Assembly (NCBI GenBank): GCA_040768665.1
Contig: JAXGMN010000030.1
Span: forward strand, 62,001-126,000
DNA length: 64,000 nt
From: JABWBD01 sp040768665
GTDB taxonomy: Bacteria > Planctomycetota > Planctomycetia > Pirellulales > Thermoguttaceae
Direction: 5' to 3'
Positions 53,889 to 62,493 of this stretch are shown here, one piece after another. A model generated the notes under the pieces. That model was not told the DNA's origin, made no database searches, and saw nothing but the letters and a program-made list of their open reading frames with translations. The stretch's first letter is position 1. Each line of letters begins with the position of its first letter. The position numbers were made by a program, and so were the translations under genes.

Positions 53889-53936
53889 TGGCCACCAAAC
53901 ACCCTCGAATTGGAGAAATCGAAGACTTGGTGGCCA
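53889..53936. ncRNA. Structured hairpin, unit 1 of a tandem pair
   Basis: TGGCCACCAA (53889-53898) pairs perfectly with TTGGTGGCCA (53927-53936) around a 28-nt loop containing GGAGAAATCGAAGAC. Unit 2, 114 nt downstream, has a different but equally perfect stem, an identical loop length and the shared loop bases GAGAAATCG..GAC. RNA versus single-stranded DNA function cannot be decided. It lies about 190 bp upstream of the DUF4091 gene. Confidence 0.6.
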
Positions 53937-54001
53937 CACACGCGACTCACCCGCGAAGGCTCGTTCCCTCCATCCCTGTTCACTTTCCCACCCAAAAGCG
54001 C

Positions 54002-54051
54002 GTGGTGCCCAAAATGCCTCCGTTCTGAGAAATCGCCGACTTGGGCACCAC
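54002..54051. ncRNA. Structured hairpin, unit 2 of a tandem pair
   Basis: GTGGTGCCCAA (54002-54012) pairs perfectly with TTGGGCACCAC (54041-54051) around a 28-nt loop containing TGAGAAATCGCCGAC. Relative to unit 1, three adjacent positions in each stem arm differ, and each change is matched by its partner. The unit ends 71 bp before the DUF4091 start codon. Confidence 0.6.
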
Positions 54052-54122
54052 AACCGGCGGCAATCGCCATCGGGTCCCGGAGCCCGGATTACACCTTAGA
54101 CCTGGATTTGAGGAGTCATATT

Positions 54123-56228
54123 ATGCGTCTACGTGTGCACGGGCTCGCCTCACTACTCCTACTGCTGCACGCATGGAGCGCCGCCTTGGCGGCCGGCGCC
54201 GCGGCAACGACGATCTGGACGACAGGCGACCGGCTGATGCCGGCCTGGGGGTTCTTCCGAAACGGTGCGACCTACGGCGGCACGAAGCCGCTCGGCGAAG
54301 GCTCGGCCTGGACCTGCGGCGGCGGTACACACAAGCTCACGTGGGTCGCCGATTTTCCCGCCGTCGGCGAGTACCAGGTGTGGGTGCGGAAATATGGCGG
54401 TTATGGATCGGTTGAGGTCACGGTCGACGACCGGCCCGTGGCGGGCGGACGCGGCGGGCCCGGCGGTGGGCGATATGTCTGGCGCCACGCCGGCGCGATC
54501 CAGGTCACCCGGGGACGGCATCACGTCGACCTGATCGTGAGCAACGGCATGCTCGATGCCGTGCTGATGTCGCTCGACGAGTCTTTCCATCCCGCCGACG
54601 ACGATCTGCCTCCGCCCGTGGAGAACCCCGACCTCCGCGACGCCCGCACATATCGGGACGACTCGCACCTGGCAAAGTCCGCCGGCCCGAAACAGTTCGT
54701 CTGCGCGCGTGTGACACCCTATGCGGAAATCCGGTACGATTGGCTGCCCGGCGAGGATTGTCTCACCGAGTCCGTGCACTTGTGGGGATCGCCGACGCAG
54801 TACGCGGTTGGGACGTTTGCGGTGCGAGCACTCGAGGCCCTGGCGGAATTCCGCGTCGAGCTCGACGCCATTTGCGGCCCGGGTGGAGCGAGGATCGAGA
54901 GCGGCGACGTCGATCTCCGCGTCGTGCACCAGCGCAGCCGCGGAATGACCATGCCGGCCACGCGCCGCTACGTGGACGAGTTTCCCGACCTGCTCCTGCG
55001 CGACGCCCGGACCGAACTGCCGCCCAAGGGCAACCAGGGTGGATTCGGCGGCTCGCGGTGTGTCGTGGACCTTCCCGCCCATGAAAGTCGCCAGTTCTGG
55101 GTGACCGTTCCTATTCCCGAAAAGACGGCGCCGGGCGTCTACCGCGGGCGGCTGCGGATCACGGCCGCCGGCCTGGCTGCCCCGGTACACCTTCCCGTCG
55201 AGTTGGAAGTTCTGGACCTGGAGCTGAAACCTGTCGAAGGGTACTACTCGATCTACTATCCGTCACAGCCGGTGAAACCCGAGCGGCCCAATTTCGTCCG
55301 TCGCGAGCGCTATCTTGCCGAACTGCGGGACCAGGTCCGGCACGGTCTGAACAGCACGACGCTTTACGGGGGATTCGACTCGCTTGCCTATGCGGCCGAG
55401 GCGGGCATGACCAGGGCGCCGTGCCTGATGCATTGGCCGCCGGGCAATGCGAACAAGCAGATCGCTGAGGCAAAGGAGCTCGGCTTCGACGGCCTTCTCT
55501 ACTACGGCGTCGACGAACCGCGAAGTGCGGAGCAAATCCAGCGCTGCCTGAAGGAGGCCAGGCGAAGGCTTGACCGCGGCCTGCCGATGTTTACGGCGAT
55601 CAACAGCACCGAGGCGCAGGCCGTGCTTCGCGACTATGTCACCCACCCCGTCTACAACCTTAAGGTCTTCGACACTCCCGGGAACGATCAGGTGCAATAT
55701 GTTTTGGAAAAAGGCTTCCATCCGGTCTCCTACTGGACGACCGCTCCACCTTTCCCGCTGTACTACCGGGTGATGGCCGGCCTGTACAACACGGCTTGCG
55801 GCTACCTGGGAACAGCGCCGTGGGCGTACCAGGACTATCCGGACGCGCGGCTCTACAGCGAGCCCTGCCATGCCGTTGCCTATCCCGACGAGCTCGGCAA
55901 CCCCATCCCGACGCTCCGCTGGGAAGCATTCCGCGACGGTGTGGACGACGTCCGCTACCTGCAGGCGCTGGATCGGGCCATTGCGGCCGCCGAACGCTGC
56001 CTCGCCGGGCCGGATGCACCGCCCGGGCTCAAGGCGGCGCTGGAACACGCGAAGAACGTTCGCCGGGAGCGGTTCGAATCGATCGACGGCCGATGGTTCC
56101 GCTACCTGTTCGGCCTGCAGCCGGGCGACCTCGCGGCCGTGCGGCGCGCGTTGGCCGAAGCGACGGTGGAACTCACGATTGCGGCGGGCCGGAGTGAACC
56201 GGACTCGGCAGATCGGCGGGAGCGGTAG
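54123..56228 (+). CDS. Secreted DUF4091 protein, GH123-like, with N-terminal sugar-binding-like domain
   Basis: The 701-residue protein has a signal (GLASLLLLLHAWSAALAAG), a beta-sandwich of about 130 residues (YQVWVRKYGGYGSVEVTVDD) and a central region with TVPIPEKTAPGVYRGRLRI. A TIM barrel comes next (LLYYGVDEPRSAEQIQRCL, with a candidate acidic pair), then the DUF4091 tail PTLRWEAFRDGVDDVRYLQAL. GH123 enzymes remove beta-N-acetylgalactosamine; whether this one does is unknown. GAGGAG 7-8 nt before the ATG at 54123 sets the start. The tandem hairpins lie directly upstream and could be in its leader. Confidence 0.78.
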   Translation: MRLRVHGLASLLLLLHAWSAALAAGAAATTIWTTGDRLMPAWGFFRNGATYGGTKPLGEGSAWTCGGGTHKLTWVADFPAVGEYQVWVRKYGGYGSVEVTVDDRPVAGGRGGPGGGRYVWRHAGAIQVTRGRHHVDLIVSNGMLDAVLMSLDESFHPADDDLPPPVENPDLRDARTYRDDSHLAKSAGPKQFVCARVTPYAEIRYDWLPGEDCLTESVHLWGSPTQYAVGTFAVRALEALAEFRVELDAICGPGGARIESGDVDLRVVHQRSRGMTMPATRRYVDEFPDLLLRDARTELPPKGNQGGFGGSRCVVDLPAHESRQFWVTVPIPEKTAPGVYRGRLRITAAGLAAPVHLPVELEVLDLELKPVEGYYSIYYPSQPVKPERPNFVRRERYLAELRDQVRHGLNSTTLYGGFDSLAYAAEAGMTRAPCLMHWPPGNANKQIAEAKELGFDGLLYYGVDEPRSAEQIQRCLKEARRRLDRGLPMFTAINSTEAQAVLRDYVTHPVYNLKVFDTPGNDQVQYVLEKGFHPVSYWTTAPPFPLYYRVMAGLYNTACGYLGTAPWAYQDYPDARLYSEPCHAVAYPDELGNPIPTLRWEAFRDGVDDVRYLQALDRAIAAAERCLAGPDAPPGLKAALEHAKNVRRERFESIDGRWFRYLFGLQPGDLAAVRRALAEATVELTIAAGRSEPDSADRRER

Positions 56229-56429
56229 GAATGACTCATGGACAACTTCCCCATTTGACGCTCGATGAACGACGCACCCGATGGCATATTGACTGCTCTG
56301 CAACCGGTGGTAGATTGACTTGACGACAGGCACAAGAAGTTGCGGTGCCTGTCTCCTTTTTCACCAGGCTCACAATAGCCCCGAGTGAACCCCACTTTAC
56401 AGCCGCCTCTCCAAGAACGGATTTCACCG

Positions 56430-58148
56430 ATGCGCACCCTGCTGCTCCCTCTGCTCCTTCTCGCACCGATGCTCCCCGCCGCCCGCGGCGAAGATCTCGT
56501 CTACAAGGATAGGAGCATCCGCGAACTGGCCGACGAAGTCCCGAAAATCCTCCAGGACTTCGATTCCAAGACAGGGCATTTCGGCAGCGGAATCTGGATC
56601 TGCACCGACCAGAACCGGATGTACCCGCTGGCCGTCGCCTACGCAACGAACCATTCCCAGAACCCGTGGTACAAGAGCGAGAAACTCCTCGACGTCATCA
56701 CCGCCGCGGGCGACGCCCTGATCGAAGACGCCGACGACCGCGGCATGTGGGTCTTTCGCAAGAAAGACGGCAGCACCTGGGGCGACATCTGGATGCCCTG
56801 GACCTATTCGCGGTGGATCCGCGCGTTCGCACGGATCCGCGACGACATGCCCGCCGATCGCCGCAAAGCCTGGGAAGACGCCCTCACACTCGGCTTCGCA
56901 GGGATCAGCAAGTCCTGCCTCGGCCATGTGCACAACATCCCCACGCACCACGCAATGGGCCTGTACATCGCGGGCCAAACACTCGGCCGGCCCGAGTGGT
57001 GCCGCCAGGCTGCCGATTTCATGCAGAAGGTCGTCGGCACACAAGCCGAAGGCGGCTACTGGTCCGAAGGAATCGGGCCGGTGGTGGCCTACGACTTCGT
57101 CTATGTCGACGCCATCGGCACTTACTACGCGGTCTCGGGCGACCAGCGGGTCCTGCCGGCCCTCGAAAAAGCCGCCCGGTTCCATCGCTGTTTCACCTAT
57201 CCCAACGGCCACAATGTCGAAACGGTCGACCAGCGCAATCCGTATCACGCCCACGTCGCCCTGGGCAACGTCGGATTCACGTTCACGGCACCCGGTCGCG
57301 CCTATCTCAACAGTCAGTGGTCCTGCCACAAAGGGGCGCTCGAAGCCGACCTGCTGGCTTCCCTGATCCTCTACGGTGAGGAAGGCCCCATCGCCGAGAG
57401 CCCCGGCGACGACGCCTTCGTGCTCCGCGAAGGCGGCAGCGATCGCGCCGCCGTGATCCGCAGCGGTCCCTGGTTCGTCTGCCTGTCGGCCTATACGGCG
57501 CCCATTTCCAAGTCGCGTTGGATCCAGGATCGCCAGAACTTCGTTGGCATCTACCACGAGAAGACCGGCCTGATCCTTGGCGGAGGCAATACCAAGCTCC
57601 AGCCGGCCTGGAGCAACTTCACCGTCGGCGACCCGTCGCTGTTGAAGCACACCCCCGGCGACGAAAACCCGGACTTCACTCCCAAAGGCCATCTGGTCCA
57701 CGTTCCGTCGCAAGCGAAGCTCACCGCGCACCCGGAGCCCAAGCTGGAGCTGGTCTACGGATCGGAAACCTGTTGCGTCGAGGTGCGAATTGCGAACGAC
57801 CGAAACCTCGAGTACCGCATCGAGTCCACGGCGAAGTCGGCCGGCCCGGTCGCTGCGCATCTCACGGTTATCCCGCGTCTCGGACAGCCCTTAGAAACGG
57901 CATCCGGCACGAAGATCGTTCTCGGCAAGGATTCGCTGGAACTGGCGCCCCGGCAAATCGGCGGCTGGATGACGCACGGCGGCGTTCGCTTCCATCTACC
58001 CGACGATGCCACGATCCACTGGCCGGCCCTGCCGCACAACCCGTACCGCAAGGACGGACGTGCAAGCGCAGAAGAAGGACGGATCGAGATCCGCATCCCC
58101 CTCGACGCCGCCCAGAACAGCCGGCAGGTAACGATGGAAATCCTCTAA
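56430..58148 (+). CDS. Secreted protein with probable alpha/alpha-toroid fold (polysaccharide lyase-like)
   Basis: The 572-residue protein has a signal (LLLPLLLLAPMLPAARG). The first about 330 residues are helical (DKSEKLL-type YKSEKLLDVITAAGDALI, WTYSRWIRAFARIRDDMP) with conserved His/Asn motifs LGHVHNIPTHHAMG and NVETVDQRNPYHAHVALG. The last about 230 are beta-rich (VRIANDRNLEYRIESTAKS). This arrangement, a toroid followed by a beta-sandwich, is typical of uronate lyases and of heparinase II/III-like proteins. I do not recognise the exact family. The ATG at 56430 precedes the signal. It follows the DUF4091 gene on the same strand, about 200 bp away. Confidence 0.6.
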   Translation: MRTLLLPLLLLAPMLPAARGEDLVYKDRSIRELADEVPKILQDFDSKTGHFGSGIWICTDQNRMYPLAVAYATNHSQNPWYKSEKLLDVITAAGDALIEDADDRGMWVFRKKDGSTWGDIWMPWTYSRWIRAFARIRDDMPADRRKAWEDALTLGFAGISKSCLGHVHNIPTHHAMGLYIAGQTLGRPEWCRQAADFMQKVVGTQAEGGYWSEGIGPVVAYDFVYVDAIGTYYAVSGDQRVLPALEKAARFHRCFTYPNGHNVETVDQRNPYHAHVALGNVGFTFTAPGRAYLNSQWSCHKGALEADLLASLILYGEEGPIAESPGDDAFVLREGGSDRAAVIRSGPWFVCLSAYTAPISKSRWIQDRQNFVGIYHEKTGLILGGGNTKLQPAWSNFTVGDPSLLKHTPGDENPDFTPKGHLVHVPSQAKLTAHPEPKLELVYGSETCCVEVRIANDRNLEYRIESTAKSAGPVAAHLTVIPRLGQPLETASGTKIVLGKDSLELAPRQIGGWMTHGGVRFHLPDDATIHWPALPHNPYRKDGRASAEEGRIEIRIPLDAAQNSRQVTMEIL

Positions 58149-58188
58149 GGCGTGTAACAGATGATTGCATCCCCTCACGATTGCCATC

Positions 58189-58216
58189 AGCCCGACTGCT
58201 TCGGAGCAGCCGGGCT
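58189..58216. repeat. Intergenic hairpin similar to 8242-8265
   Basis: AGCCCGACTGCT pairs with AGCAGCCGGGCT around TCGG, with one mismatch. The right arm AGCAGCCGGG is identical to the right arm at 8256-8265. Position after the toroid protein gene would suit a terminator, but no T-run follows. Confidence 0.55.
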
Positions 58217-58282
58217 GATATGCGGGTATATCCTTATCTGCTGCTCGCCTAAACGAAAGAAAGCAAGACAGGAGCTGCTCCC

Positions 58283-59266
58283 TTGAAATACCGCGATTTT
58301 GGAAGAACCGGCCTCCGCGTTTCGGAGATCGGCTTTGGAGCCTGGGCGATCGGAGGCAGTTGGGGACCGCAGTCCGACGAGGATTCCCTCGCCGCGCTGC
58401 ACCGGGCAATCGATCTCGGCGTGAACTTCATCGACACGGCGGCCTTCTACGGCAACGGCCGCAGCGAGCAGATCATCGGCCGGGTCTTGAAGGAGCGGCC
58501 GGAGAACCTCTTCGTGGCGACCAAGACCCCGCCCGCCCCCGGTCCCTGGCCGCCGTCGCCCTATTGCCGCGCCCTGGACCGCTACCCCGAAAGCTACCTC
58601 CGCGAAAACGTGGACGAGCGTCGCAAAATGCTGGGCGTCGACTGCATCGACCTCTTGCAGTTGCACACCTGGACGCGGGCCTGGAACAAGTCGCCTCGCC
58701 CGCTCGACACGCTCAAGAAGTTTCAACAGGAAGGCAAGATCAAGCACATCGGCATCTCCACGCCGGAACAGGATCAGAACTCCGTGATCGATCTGATCCG
58801 CCGCGGCTACCTCGACGCGGTTCAAGTGATCTACAACATCTTCGAACAGGAGCCCGTCGCCGAGTTGCTGCCCGCCGCCGCGGAGCACGGCGTCGCCGTG
58901 ATTGTACGCGTCGCCTTGGACGAGGGCGCACTGAGCGGAAAGTATCGTCGTGGACATCGCTTTCCGCCCGACGATTTCCGCAACACCTACTTCGGCGGCG
59001 ACCGCATGGATCGCGTCGTCGATCGCGTCGAGCGAATCGAGGCCGATCTTGCGAAACTCTTGCCTGCCGGCGAGTACACCCTGCCCCAGATCGCGCTCCA
59101 GTTCGCCCTCTCCCACCCGGCGGTCAGCACGGTCATTCCCGGCATCCGGAACGTAACGCAAGCCGAGGCGAACGCGCGGGTATCCGACCTCGACCCGCTC
59201 CCCCAGCCGGTGCTGCTCAAACTCCGCGAGCACGCATGGCTCCGCGGCGTGTGGTATTCCAAATAA
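58283..59266 (+). CDS. Cytoplasmic aldo/keto reductase
   Basis: The 327-residue protein is a full AKR barrel with the complete catalytic tetrad: Asp51 and Tyr56 (FIDTAAFYGNG), Lys81 (VATKTPP) and His128 (LLQLHTW). It begins KYRDFGRTGLRVSEIGFG and ends with the cofactor-binding VIPGIRNVTQAEAN segment. It probably reduces a sugar or aldehyde with NADPH. The start is a TTG with AGGAG 8 nt upstream. It has no export signal, unlike the AKR at 39784. The sulfur locus follows 87 bp downstream and is probably unrelated. Confidence 0.9.
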   Translation: MKYRDFGRTGLRVSEIGFGAWAIGGSWGPQSDEDSLAALHRAIDLGVNFIDTAAFYGNGRSEQIIGRVLKERPENLFVATKTPPAPGPWPPSPYCRALDRYPESYLRENVDERRKMLGVDCIDLLQLHTWTRAWNKSPRPLDTLKKFQQEGKIKHIGISTPEQDQNSVIDLIRRGYLDAVQVIYNIFEQEPVAELLPAAAEHGVAVIVRVALDEGALSGKYRRGHRFPPDDFRNTYFGGDRMDRVVDRVERIEADLAKLLPAGEYTLPQIALQFALSHPAVSTVIPGIRNVTQAEANARVSDLDPLPQPVLLKLREHAWLRGVWYSK

Positions 59267-59353
59267 TGCGCCTGTAACCAACGGCATTCGCTGCGCATCC
59301 ACATCCGAAAGCCTTGTCCCTTATGCGGGGATAGACTATCCGGAGATTGCGCC

Positions 59354-59961
59354 TTGACTGTGAGCCGTGGAATCCTTGCCGCTTCGATCATTGTAGTGAT
59401 TGTTCTTGGGACAGTCCTGTCGATCGTCTATGCCCGCGTCCGACCTTCGGCCCAGACTACCGAAGCGCCGTGGGCGAAAATGCCGGCCAGGCCGGTCCCG
59501 GCCGATCATGCCCATCTCATCTCCGGCCCGTTTGCCGATGGCTCTTCCGTCACCCGAGCCTGTCTCGAATGCCACCCGGGCGCGGCCCGGCAGGTGATGG
59601 CGACCAGCCATTGGACATGGGCGGGGCAGAAAGTCAAGCTCCCCGGCCGCGACGAAATCATGCGAGTCGGAAAACGCAATCTCATCAACAACTTCTGTAT
59701 CCATGCCGGCCCGAACATGGCAAAGTGCGGCCTGCACCGGGCGGCCGATGGGCCTATGTTCCCAGCACGCGCGACGCGTCGCTCTACGTCCTGGGTCATG
59801 ACCGCTGGCGATGGGTGAACCGGTTCGGCGGCCTCGTTCTGGCCGGCGTGATCAGCGGCGTGGCCGTGCACTCGCTCGCAAGAATCCGTTCCGCCCGCCG
59901 GCGTCAGCCTTTGACTGCCGTCGCGCCGTATTCAAAGAGAATTGAGGACAGCAAGCCATGA
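59354..59961 (+). pseudogene. Octaheme c-type cytochrome (tetrathionate reductase family), internally deleted
   Basis: From the TTG at 59354 the protein has a membrane helix (LAASIIVVIVLGTVLSIVYA), FADGSSVTRACLECHP with one haem site (Cys70, Cys73, His74), and GKRNLINNFCI, as I remember the N-terminus of TIGR04315-type octaheme cytochromes. After NMAKC it reads nonsense to a stop at 59818. Another frame then gives SLYVLGHDRWRWVNRFGG and a second membrane helix, ending in a TGA that overlaps the cytochrome b ATG. So both ends of one gene remain, while about seven haem sites are gone. A real deletion or misassembly could explain this. Confidence 0.65.
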
Positions 59962-60647
59962 GCACCGACCGCGGGCAACTCTACTCCGTTTACGAACGGA
60001 TCTGGCACTGGTCGCAGGCATCGGGAATCCTGATGCTGATGCTTACCGGCGTGTTGATCCACTGGCCGAACCTGTTCGGTGTGCCCGTGTTTTCTACGGC
60101 CGTAGTGGTCCACAACGTGCTCGGCTTTCTGCTGGTGGCAAACGCCTTGTTGGGGCTATTCTACTATGTCACCACGGGCACGATTCGGCAGTACCTGCCC
60201 GAGCCCCACGACTTCGTCAGTCTCTCGGTTCGCCATGCGGCCTACTATGTCGGGGGAATGTTTCGGGGTGAACCGCATCCGTTGGAAAAGACGCCCGCAC
60301 ACCGGCTGAATCCACTTCAACAGGTGACGTACATGGCCATTCTCAACGTGTTGCTGCCGCTTCAAATGGTGACGGGGCTTCTGATTTGGGGCGCACAGCG
60401 GGCCCCGGATGCCGTCGCGTCGATCGGCGGGTTGGCCGTTCTCGCCATGGTCCACACCCTGGGAGCGTGGCTGTTCGCGGCGTTCGTCGTCATGCACGTA
60501 TATCTGACGACGACCGGCAAAACACCTTTGTCGCACCTGAAGGCCATGGTCTTCGGATACGAGGACGTGACGGTTGCGACCCGGACCGCCCGGAGCGACC
60601 GACCGGCCGCGTTCCACACCGCCCCGCATCGGGAGCTCTGCAAATGA
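59958..60647 (+). CDS. Membrane cytochrome b (thiosulfate/formate reductase subunit type)
   Basis: The 229-residue protein has four to five membrane helices with histidines suited to bind haem b: ERIWHWSQASG, STAVVVHNVLG, LAMVHTLGAW and FVVMHVYLTTTGK. This is the cytochrome b561/NrfD-independent class that passes quinol electrons to periplasmic cytochromes. Its ATG overlaps the stop of the deleted octaheme gene and its stop overlaps the next ATG, so the whole locus is one transcript. If the octaheme protein is lost, the physiological electron acceptor is unclear. Confidence 0.82.
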   Translation: MSTDRGQLYSVYERIWHWSQASGILMLMLTGVLIHWPNLFGVPVFSTAVVVHNVLGFLLVANALLGLFYYVTTGTIRQYLPEPHDFVSLSVRHAAYYVGGMFRGEPHPLEKTPAHRLNPLQQVTYMAILNVLLPLQMVTGLLIWGAQRAPDAVASIGGLAVLAMVHTLGAWLFAAFVVMHVYLTTTGKTPLSHLKAMVFGYEDVTVATRTARSDRPAAFHTAPHRELCK

Positions 60648-61171
60648 ACGAAACGAGAACAGCCCCCACGTACTGGAATCCTTACGTCGCGGGCGTTGCC
60701 CTCGGGCTCGTGCTGTTTTCCGCCTTCGCACTCACCGGCAGCGGTCTGGGCGGTTCCGGCGGGAGCGCCCGTGTGATGGCATTTGTCGAAGACCGCATTG
60801 CTCCGGCCGCCGCCGATCGGAACCCCTATCTCGCCCACCTCGCCGGTGGTGATTTGAACCCGCTGGATCACAACATGATCTGGATGATGCTCGGGGTGGT
60901 CCTGGGCGGGTTCATTTCGGGGACCCTGGCGGGTCGCGTGAAGGTGGAAACCCACAAAGGCCCGCATCTGACCGACCCCGGCCGCTGGGCGATGGCATTC
61001 GCCGGCGGCGGCCTGATGGGATTCGGCGCCGCGCTGGCCCGCGGCTGCACGTCGGGCCAGGCCCTCTCCGGCGGATCGGTACTCTCGGTCGGCAGTTGGG
61101 CTTTCATGATGATGGTCTTCGCGGGGGCCTATCTCCTGGCGTATCCGCTGCGGAAAGTATGGAACGAGTAA
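60644..61171 (+). CDS. YeeE/YedE-family sulfur-compound permease, first half
   Basis: The 175-residue protein has about four membrane segments and the family motif ARGCTSGQALSGG with Cys135, which in TsuA (YeeE) relays thiosulfate through the membrane. Full-length TsuA has both halves in one chain; here the second half is the next gene. The ATG at 60644 overlaps the cytochrome b stop (ATGA). It probably imports thiosulfate or a related sulfur compound together with the gene at 61188. Confidence 0.85.
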   Translation: MNETRTAPTYWNPYVAGVALGLVLFSAFALTGSGLGGSGGSARVMAFVEDRIAPAAADRNPYLAHLAGGDLNPLDHNMIWMMLGVVLGGFISGTLAGRVKVETHKGPHLTDPGRWAMAFAGGGLMGFGAALARGCTSGQALSGGSVLSVGSWAFMMMVFAGAYLLAYPLRKVWNE

Positions 61172-61187
61172 TACCGGGTTGAACGTC

Positions 61188-62420
61188 ATGCTCCCTTTCA
61201 CGTTTTCACCAACGACCGTCAATCTGCTCGCCCTTTTGATCGGCGTTTGCTTCGGATTCGTGCTGGAACGGGCCGGCTTTGGCAACGCAAGGGTCCTGGC
61301 AGCCCAGTTCTACCTCCACAACATGCGTGTGCTTAAGGTGATGTTTACGGCCATCGTCACCGCCATGTTGCTCGTATTCCTGTCGTCGTCGCTGGGGCTG
61401 ATCGACTTCCAGCGGCTTTGGGTTCCGCCCACGTATCTCTGGCCGGGCATTGTCGGCGGCTTGATCCTCGGCGTCGGCTTCATCGTCGGTGGCTACTGCC
61501 CCGGCACGTCGCTGGTCTCCATGTCGACGTTCAAGCTCGATGGGCTCAGCTTCGCCCTGGGCGTGCTCTTCGGAATGCTTGTCTTCGGGCAGACCGTGCC
61601 GGCCTTCTGGGACTTCTACAACACTTCCGGCTTCCTCGGCCGGCTGACGATTCCAGAGCTTCTAGGCATCGATGCGGGATGGGTTGTGCTTGGTGTCGCG
61701 GCAATGGCCGTGGGCGCATTCTGGGCGGCGGAACAGGCCGAGCGGGTTTTCTCGAAGGGCGAAGCACCCGATCGCCCCGCGCCGCGCGGCCGGCTGATCC
61801 GGCGCGCGGCCGTGGCCGGTGCGATGGGGATCGGAGCCGTCGCGCTGGTCATCGGACAGCCAAACATCGAGCGGCGGGTCGCCTGGGCCGAAGAATCGCT
61901 CGCCGAGCGGCTCGGCACACGCGAGGTCTTCATCGATCCTGCCGAGGCTCTCGGCCTGATGCACAACAACCAGATTCCGCTCCGGCTGGTGGATGTCCGC
62001 AGCGAGGCGGAGTTCAACGTGTTTCATCTGCTCGATGCCGAGAACGTGTCCCCGGAAAGGCTCGATCGCCGGTGGGCCGCCGAGGTCAAACCCGAGGACA
62101 TCGTCGTCGTGATGTCCAACGACGAGCAGTCGGCCGCCGAGGCATGGAAGCGCCTGGCCGTGCTGCCGAACATCAACGCCTACGTCCTGGCCGGTGGGCT
62201 CAACCGGTGGCTCGATGTCTACCGGCAGCGGCTTGCCAACGTTCCGGGACCGGAAACCCCTTCCGCCGGCGACGATACGCTGCGGCATCACTTCCCGTCG
62301 GCCCTCGGCGCCCATTACGACTGCGCCCGGCCGCCGCAAAACCTCATTACCCAGCGGCCCTTCCCCTCGAAGGTCAAAACACTCAAGCCGGTCCGCTCGC
62401 CGGGCGGCGGCTGCGGGTAA
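61188..62420 (+). CDS. YeeE/YedE permease fused to a rhodanese-like domain
   Basis: The 410-residue protein has about six membrane segments and the conserved Cys104 in GGYCPGTSLVS, as in TsuA. From about residue 240 it has a rhodanese-like domain (LRLVDVRSEAEFNVFHLLDAENV, VVMSNDEQSAAEAWKRL). The loop that should hold the catalytic Cys (CxxGxR) reads MSNDEQS, so sulfur transferase activity is doubtful. A TTG three codons earlier is an alternative start. A C-terminal tail includes DCARPP and CG, the only other cysteines near the end. Confidence 0.82.
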   Translation: MLPFTFSPTTVNLLALLIGVCFGFVLERAGFGNARVLAAQFYLHNMRVLKVMFTAIVTAMLLVFLSSSLGLIDFQRLWVPPTYLWPGIVGGLILGVGFIVGGYCPGTSLVSMSTFKLDGLSFALGVLFGMLVFGQTVPAFWDFYNTSGFLGRLTIPELLGIDAGWVVLGVAAMAVGAFWAAEQAERVFSKGEAPDRPAPRGRLIRRAAVAGAMGIGAVALVIGQPNIERRVAWAEESLAERLGTREVFIDPAEALGLMHNNQIPLRLVDVRSEAEFNVFHLLDAENVSPERLDRRWAAEVKPEDIVVVMSNDEQSAAEAWKRLAVLPNINAYVLAGGLNRWLDVYRQRLANVPGPETPSAGDDTLRHHFPSALGAHYDCARPPQNLITQRPFPSKVKTLKPVRSPGGGCG

Positions 62421-62431
62421 GACGGGCAGTC

Positions 62432-62459
62432 ATGCGGGATTCTGATATGCGGGATTCTG
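62432..62459. repeat. Two 13-bp direct repeats
   Basis: ATGCGGGATTCTG occurs at 62432-62444 and 62447-62459, a 15-bp period, in the gap between the permease and the kinase gene. Possibly a slipped tandem duplication; no function suggested. Confidence 0.6.
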
Positions 62460-62493
62460 GCAGAGCGATTTCGCAGAGACAGAACACCAGCCG

